Source: Bifidobacterium breve
GTDB lineage: Bacteria; Actinomycetota; Acidimicrobiia; Acidimicrobiales; Ilumatobacteraceae
NCBI GenBank assembly: GCA_945869715.1
Contig: CAMBPP010000074.1
Location: 1 to 7,015 of the forward strand
Direction of reading: 5' to 3'
DNA length: 7,015 nt
The translations under genes were made by a program, and so were the position numbers. This document shows positions 5,281 to 7,015 of the stretch, in pieces. The stretch's first letter is position 1. Every line of letters starts with the position of its first letter. The notes under the pieces were generated by a model that saw nothing but the letters and a program-made list of their open reading frames with translations, had not been told where the DNA came from and made no database searches.

Positions 5281-7015
5281 TCAATCGTCGAGCTTCAAAG
5301 CTGCAATGAAAACGTCTCCGGGTACTTCTACGCGCCCGATGGACTTCATTTTCTTCTTGCCTTCTTTTTGCTTTTCGAGCAACTTACGCTTACGCGTAAT
5401 ATCGCCTCCGTAGCACTTCGCCAAAACGTCTTTACGCTTGGCTTTCACGGTTTCACGAGAGATGACCTTGCCGCCAATAGCTGCCTGAATAGGTACATCG
5501 AACATTTGGCGTGGAATGAGTTCCTTCAACTTCTCGCACATTCGACGCCCGTATTCGAAGGCGCGATCGCGGTGCACAATGGTGCTGAAAGCATCGGCAG
5601 CAATGCCGTTGAGTAGAAGATCTACTTTCACCAAGTGTGATTCGCGGTATCCATCGAGTTCATAGTCGAGGCTGGCGTAACCCTGCGAGCGGCTCTTCAT
5701 CTGGTCGAAGAAGTCGACCACCACTTCCGCAAGCGGAATGGCATAACTCAACTCCACGCGATCGGGAGAGAGATATTCAATTTTGAGCATCTCTCCACGC
5801 CGCATCTGACACAACTCCATCAGGGTTCCGGTGTAGTCCTTTGGCGTAACAATGCCCACTTTGAAATACGGCTCTTCAATGCGCGCAATATTTTGCGTAG
5901 GTGGAAGCGAGGCAGGGTTGTCTACCAGTTGAATTTCACCATTGGTTTTATGCACTCGATACTCCACCGACGGTGCAGTTGCAATGAGAGCCAAGTTGAA
6001 CTCGCGCTCCAAACGCTCTTTCACAATTTCCATGTGCAAGAGCCCAAGGAATCCACAGCGGAATCCGAACCCGAGTGCACCAGAGCTTTCTGGTTCGTAC
6101 GTAATAGAAGCATCGTTGAGTTTGAGTTTTTCCAAACTGTCGCGCAAGTTCTCGAAATCGTCGCCGTCAATTGGGTACAAACCGCAAAACACCATTGGCT
6201 TCGGGTTGTTGTAACCAGGCAACGCTTCTGCAGCTGGCTCGCCCGAACGTGTAACAGTTTCACCGCTTCGCGCTTCGCCCACATCTTTAATGCCTGCAAT
6301 GAGATAGCCCACTTCTCCGGGCCCAAGTTCTGTAACAGGAGTTGGCACGGGTCGACGCACACCAATTTCAATTGCCTCGTGAATTGCACCGGCTTGCATG
6401 AAGAGCAATTTGCCTTTGGCGTCGAGTGTGCCTTGCATCACGCGAACACTGCTCACTACTCCGCGGTACTGGTCGTATTGACTGTCGAAGATGAGCGCCT
6501 GCAGTGGCAACGTAGGGTCGCCTGTTGGCGGCGGAATGCGTTCCACGATGGCATCGAGGAGTTCCGGAACACCTTCACCTGTTTTTGCCGAGATGCGCAA
6601 AATATCTTCAGCTGGAATGCCGAGCACGCGTTCAATTTCGTCGGCGTAGTACTCGGGGTTTGCTGCGGGCAGGTCGATCTTGTTCAACACCGCAACAATT
6701 TCCAGATCGTTTTCCAAGGCGAGATAGCAGTTGGCCAACGTTTGTGCCTCAATACCTTGAGCCGCATCGACCACCAAAACCACGCCTTCACAAGCCGCTA
6801 AAGAGCGGCTGACCTCGTAGCCAAAGTCGACGTGCCCAGGGGTGTCGATGAGGTGCAGGACTGAGCCTTTCCAGTCGACCCGCACGTTTTGGGCCTTAAT
6901 AGTGATGCCTCGCTCGCGTTCCAGGTCCATGGTGTCGAGGTATTGGGCGCGCATATCTCGCACCTCAACGGCATTGGTGAGCTCCAAAATACGGTCGGAA
7001 AGGGTGGACTTACCG
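5281..7015 (-). CDS. lepA: Elongation factor 4 LepA, translational GTPase (5' end cut by window edge)
   Basis: LepA (EF4) is an EF-G-like GTPase that acts on the ribosome; back-translocation and a part in 30S assembly have both been proposed for it. 577 complete codons are visible of about 600. The start is missing: the frame enters at GKSTLSDR, inside the P-loop. Numbering from that glycine, the GTPase domain shows ERERGITIKAQ (switch I, 32-42), DTPGHVDF (G3, 57-64), NKID (111-114) and SAKTG (142-146). Domain II follows, then YEPESSGALGFGFRCGFLGLLHMEI, which is diagnostic of LepA. The family-specific C-terminal domain ends with the basic stretch KRKRKLLEKQKEGKKKMK and VPGDVFIAALKLDD, so the 3' end is intact. 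The TTG at 6987 is an internal leucine codon, not the start. lepA is the first visible gene of the cluster, and its stop lies 8 nt before the MFS ATG. Confidence 0.98.
   Translation of the reverse strand, partial: GKSTLSDRILELTNAVEVRDMRAQYLDTMDLERERGITIKAQNVRVDWKGSVLHLIDTPGHVDFGYEVSRSLAACEGVVLVVDAAQGIEAQTLANCYLALENDLEIVAVLNKIDLPAANPEYYADEIERVLGIPAEDILRISAKTGEGVPELLDAIVERIPPPTGDPTLPLQALIFDSQYDQYRGVVSSVRVMQGTLDAKGKLLFMQAGAIHEAIEIGVRRPVPTPVTELGPGEVGYLIAGIKDVGEARSGETVTRSGEPAAEALPGYNNPKPMVFCGLYPIDGDDFENLRDSLEKLKLNDASITYEPESSGALGFGFRCGFLGLLHMEIVKERLEREFNLALIATAPSVEYRVHKTNGEIQLVDNPASLPPTQNIARIEEPYFKVGIVTPKDYTGTLMELCQMRRGEMLKIEYLSPDRVELSYAIPLAEVVVDFFDQMKSRSQGYASLDYELDGYRESHLVKVDLLLNGIAADAFSTIVHRDRAFEYGRRMCEKLKELIPRQMFDVPIQAAIGGKVISRETVKAKRKDVLAKCYGGDITRKRKLLEKQKEGKKKMKSIGRVEVPGDVFIAALKLDD
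6793..6810 (-). repeat. 7 bp perfect hairpin inside lepA
   Basis: AGCCGCT (6793-6799) and AGCGGCT (6804-6810) are perfect inverted arms around a 4 nt loop. It overlaps the codons for the conserved SRSLAACEG stretch just after the G3 motif. No U-tract follows, so it is not a standard terminator. The constrained protein sequence may explain it. Confidence 0.35.

Noticed and set aside
5893..6801. Long plus-strand open frame of 302 codons opposite lepA
   Set aside because: It is fully antisense to an intact, strongly conserved GTPase gene, and its translation is rich in Cys, His, Phe and Trp with no recognisable motif, as expected for a shadow frame.
6985..6987. TTG as the start of lepA
   Set aside because: The frame continues upstream as GKSTLSDRI, the conserved P-loop, to the window edge; the TTG is an internal leucine codon.

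Overview
The window holds six protein-coding genes, all on the minus strand and packed almost without gaps. In transcription order (right to left) they are: lepA (5' end cut by the right edge), an MFS exporter, a class I DNA photolyase (phr), the heat-shock repressor hrcA, dnaJ, and rsmE (3' end cut by the left edge). No RNA gene, insertion sequence, CRISPR array, phage gene or intergenic region longer than 12 bases is visible.

The likely source is an actinobacterium of moderate GC content. The main clue is the block hrcA-dnaJ-rsmE without grpE or dnaK, which is the usual layout of the second dnaJ (dnaJ2) of Actinobacteria. HrcA begins MLDDRKTAILRAVVQEYIETG, as actinobacterial HrcA proteins do. 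Base composition looks close to 50 percent GC by eye, lower than most soil actinobacteria. A freshwater or marine Acidimicrobiia-like lineage (Ilumatobacter/acIV type) would fit both the composition and a sunlight-repair gene. This placement is inference.

The junctions point to one polycistronic transcript: lepA/MFS 8 nt gap (or a 4 nt TTGA overlap with the alternative start), MFS/phr 1 nt overlap (TAATG), phr/hrcA 12 nt gap, hrcA/dnaJ 8 nt overlap, dnaJ/rsmE 4 nt overlap (GTGA). Any promoter or CIRCE operator must lie upstream of lepA, outside the window, or inside a coding sequence; I found no CIRCE-like repeat. No terminator is visible.

Functionally, the block joins translation and ribosome maturation (LepA, RsmE) to stress response (HrcA repressor, DnaJ co-chaperone) and UV repair (photolyase), plus a transporter of unknown substrate. 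In many bacteria lepA is followed by hemW and then hrcA; here the MFS and phr genes occupy that slot. I see no novel defence or mobile system. The points worth a second look are the gene order, a probable change in the photolyase electron-transfer chain, and a pair of competing hairpins over the phr ribosome binding site.
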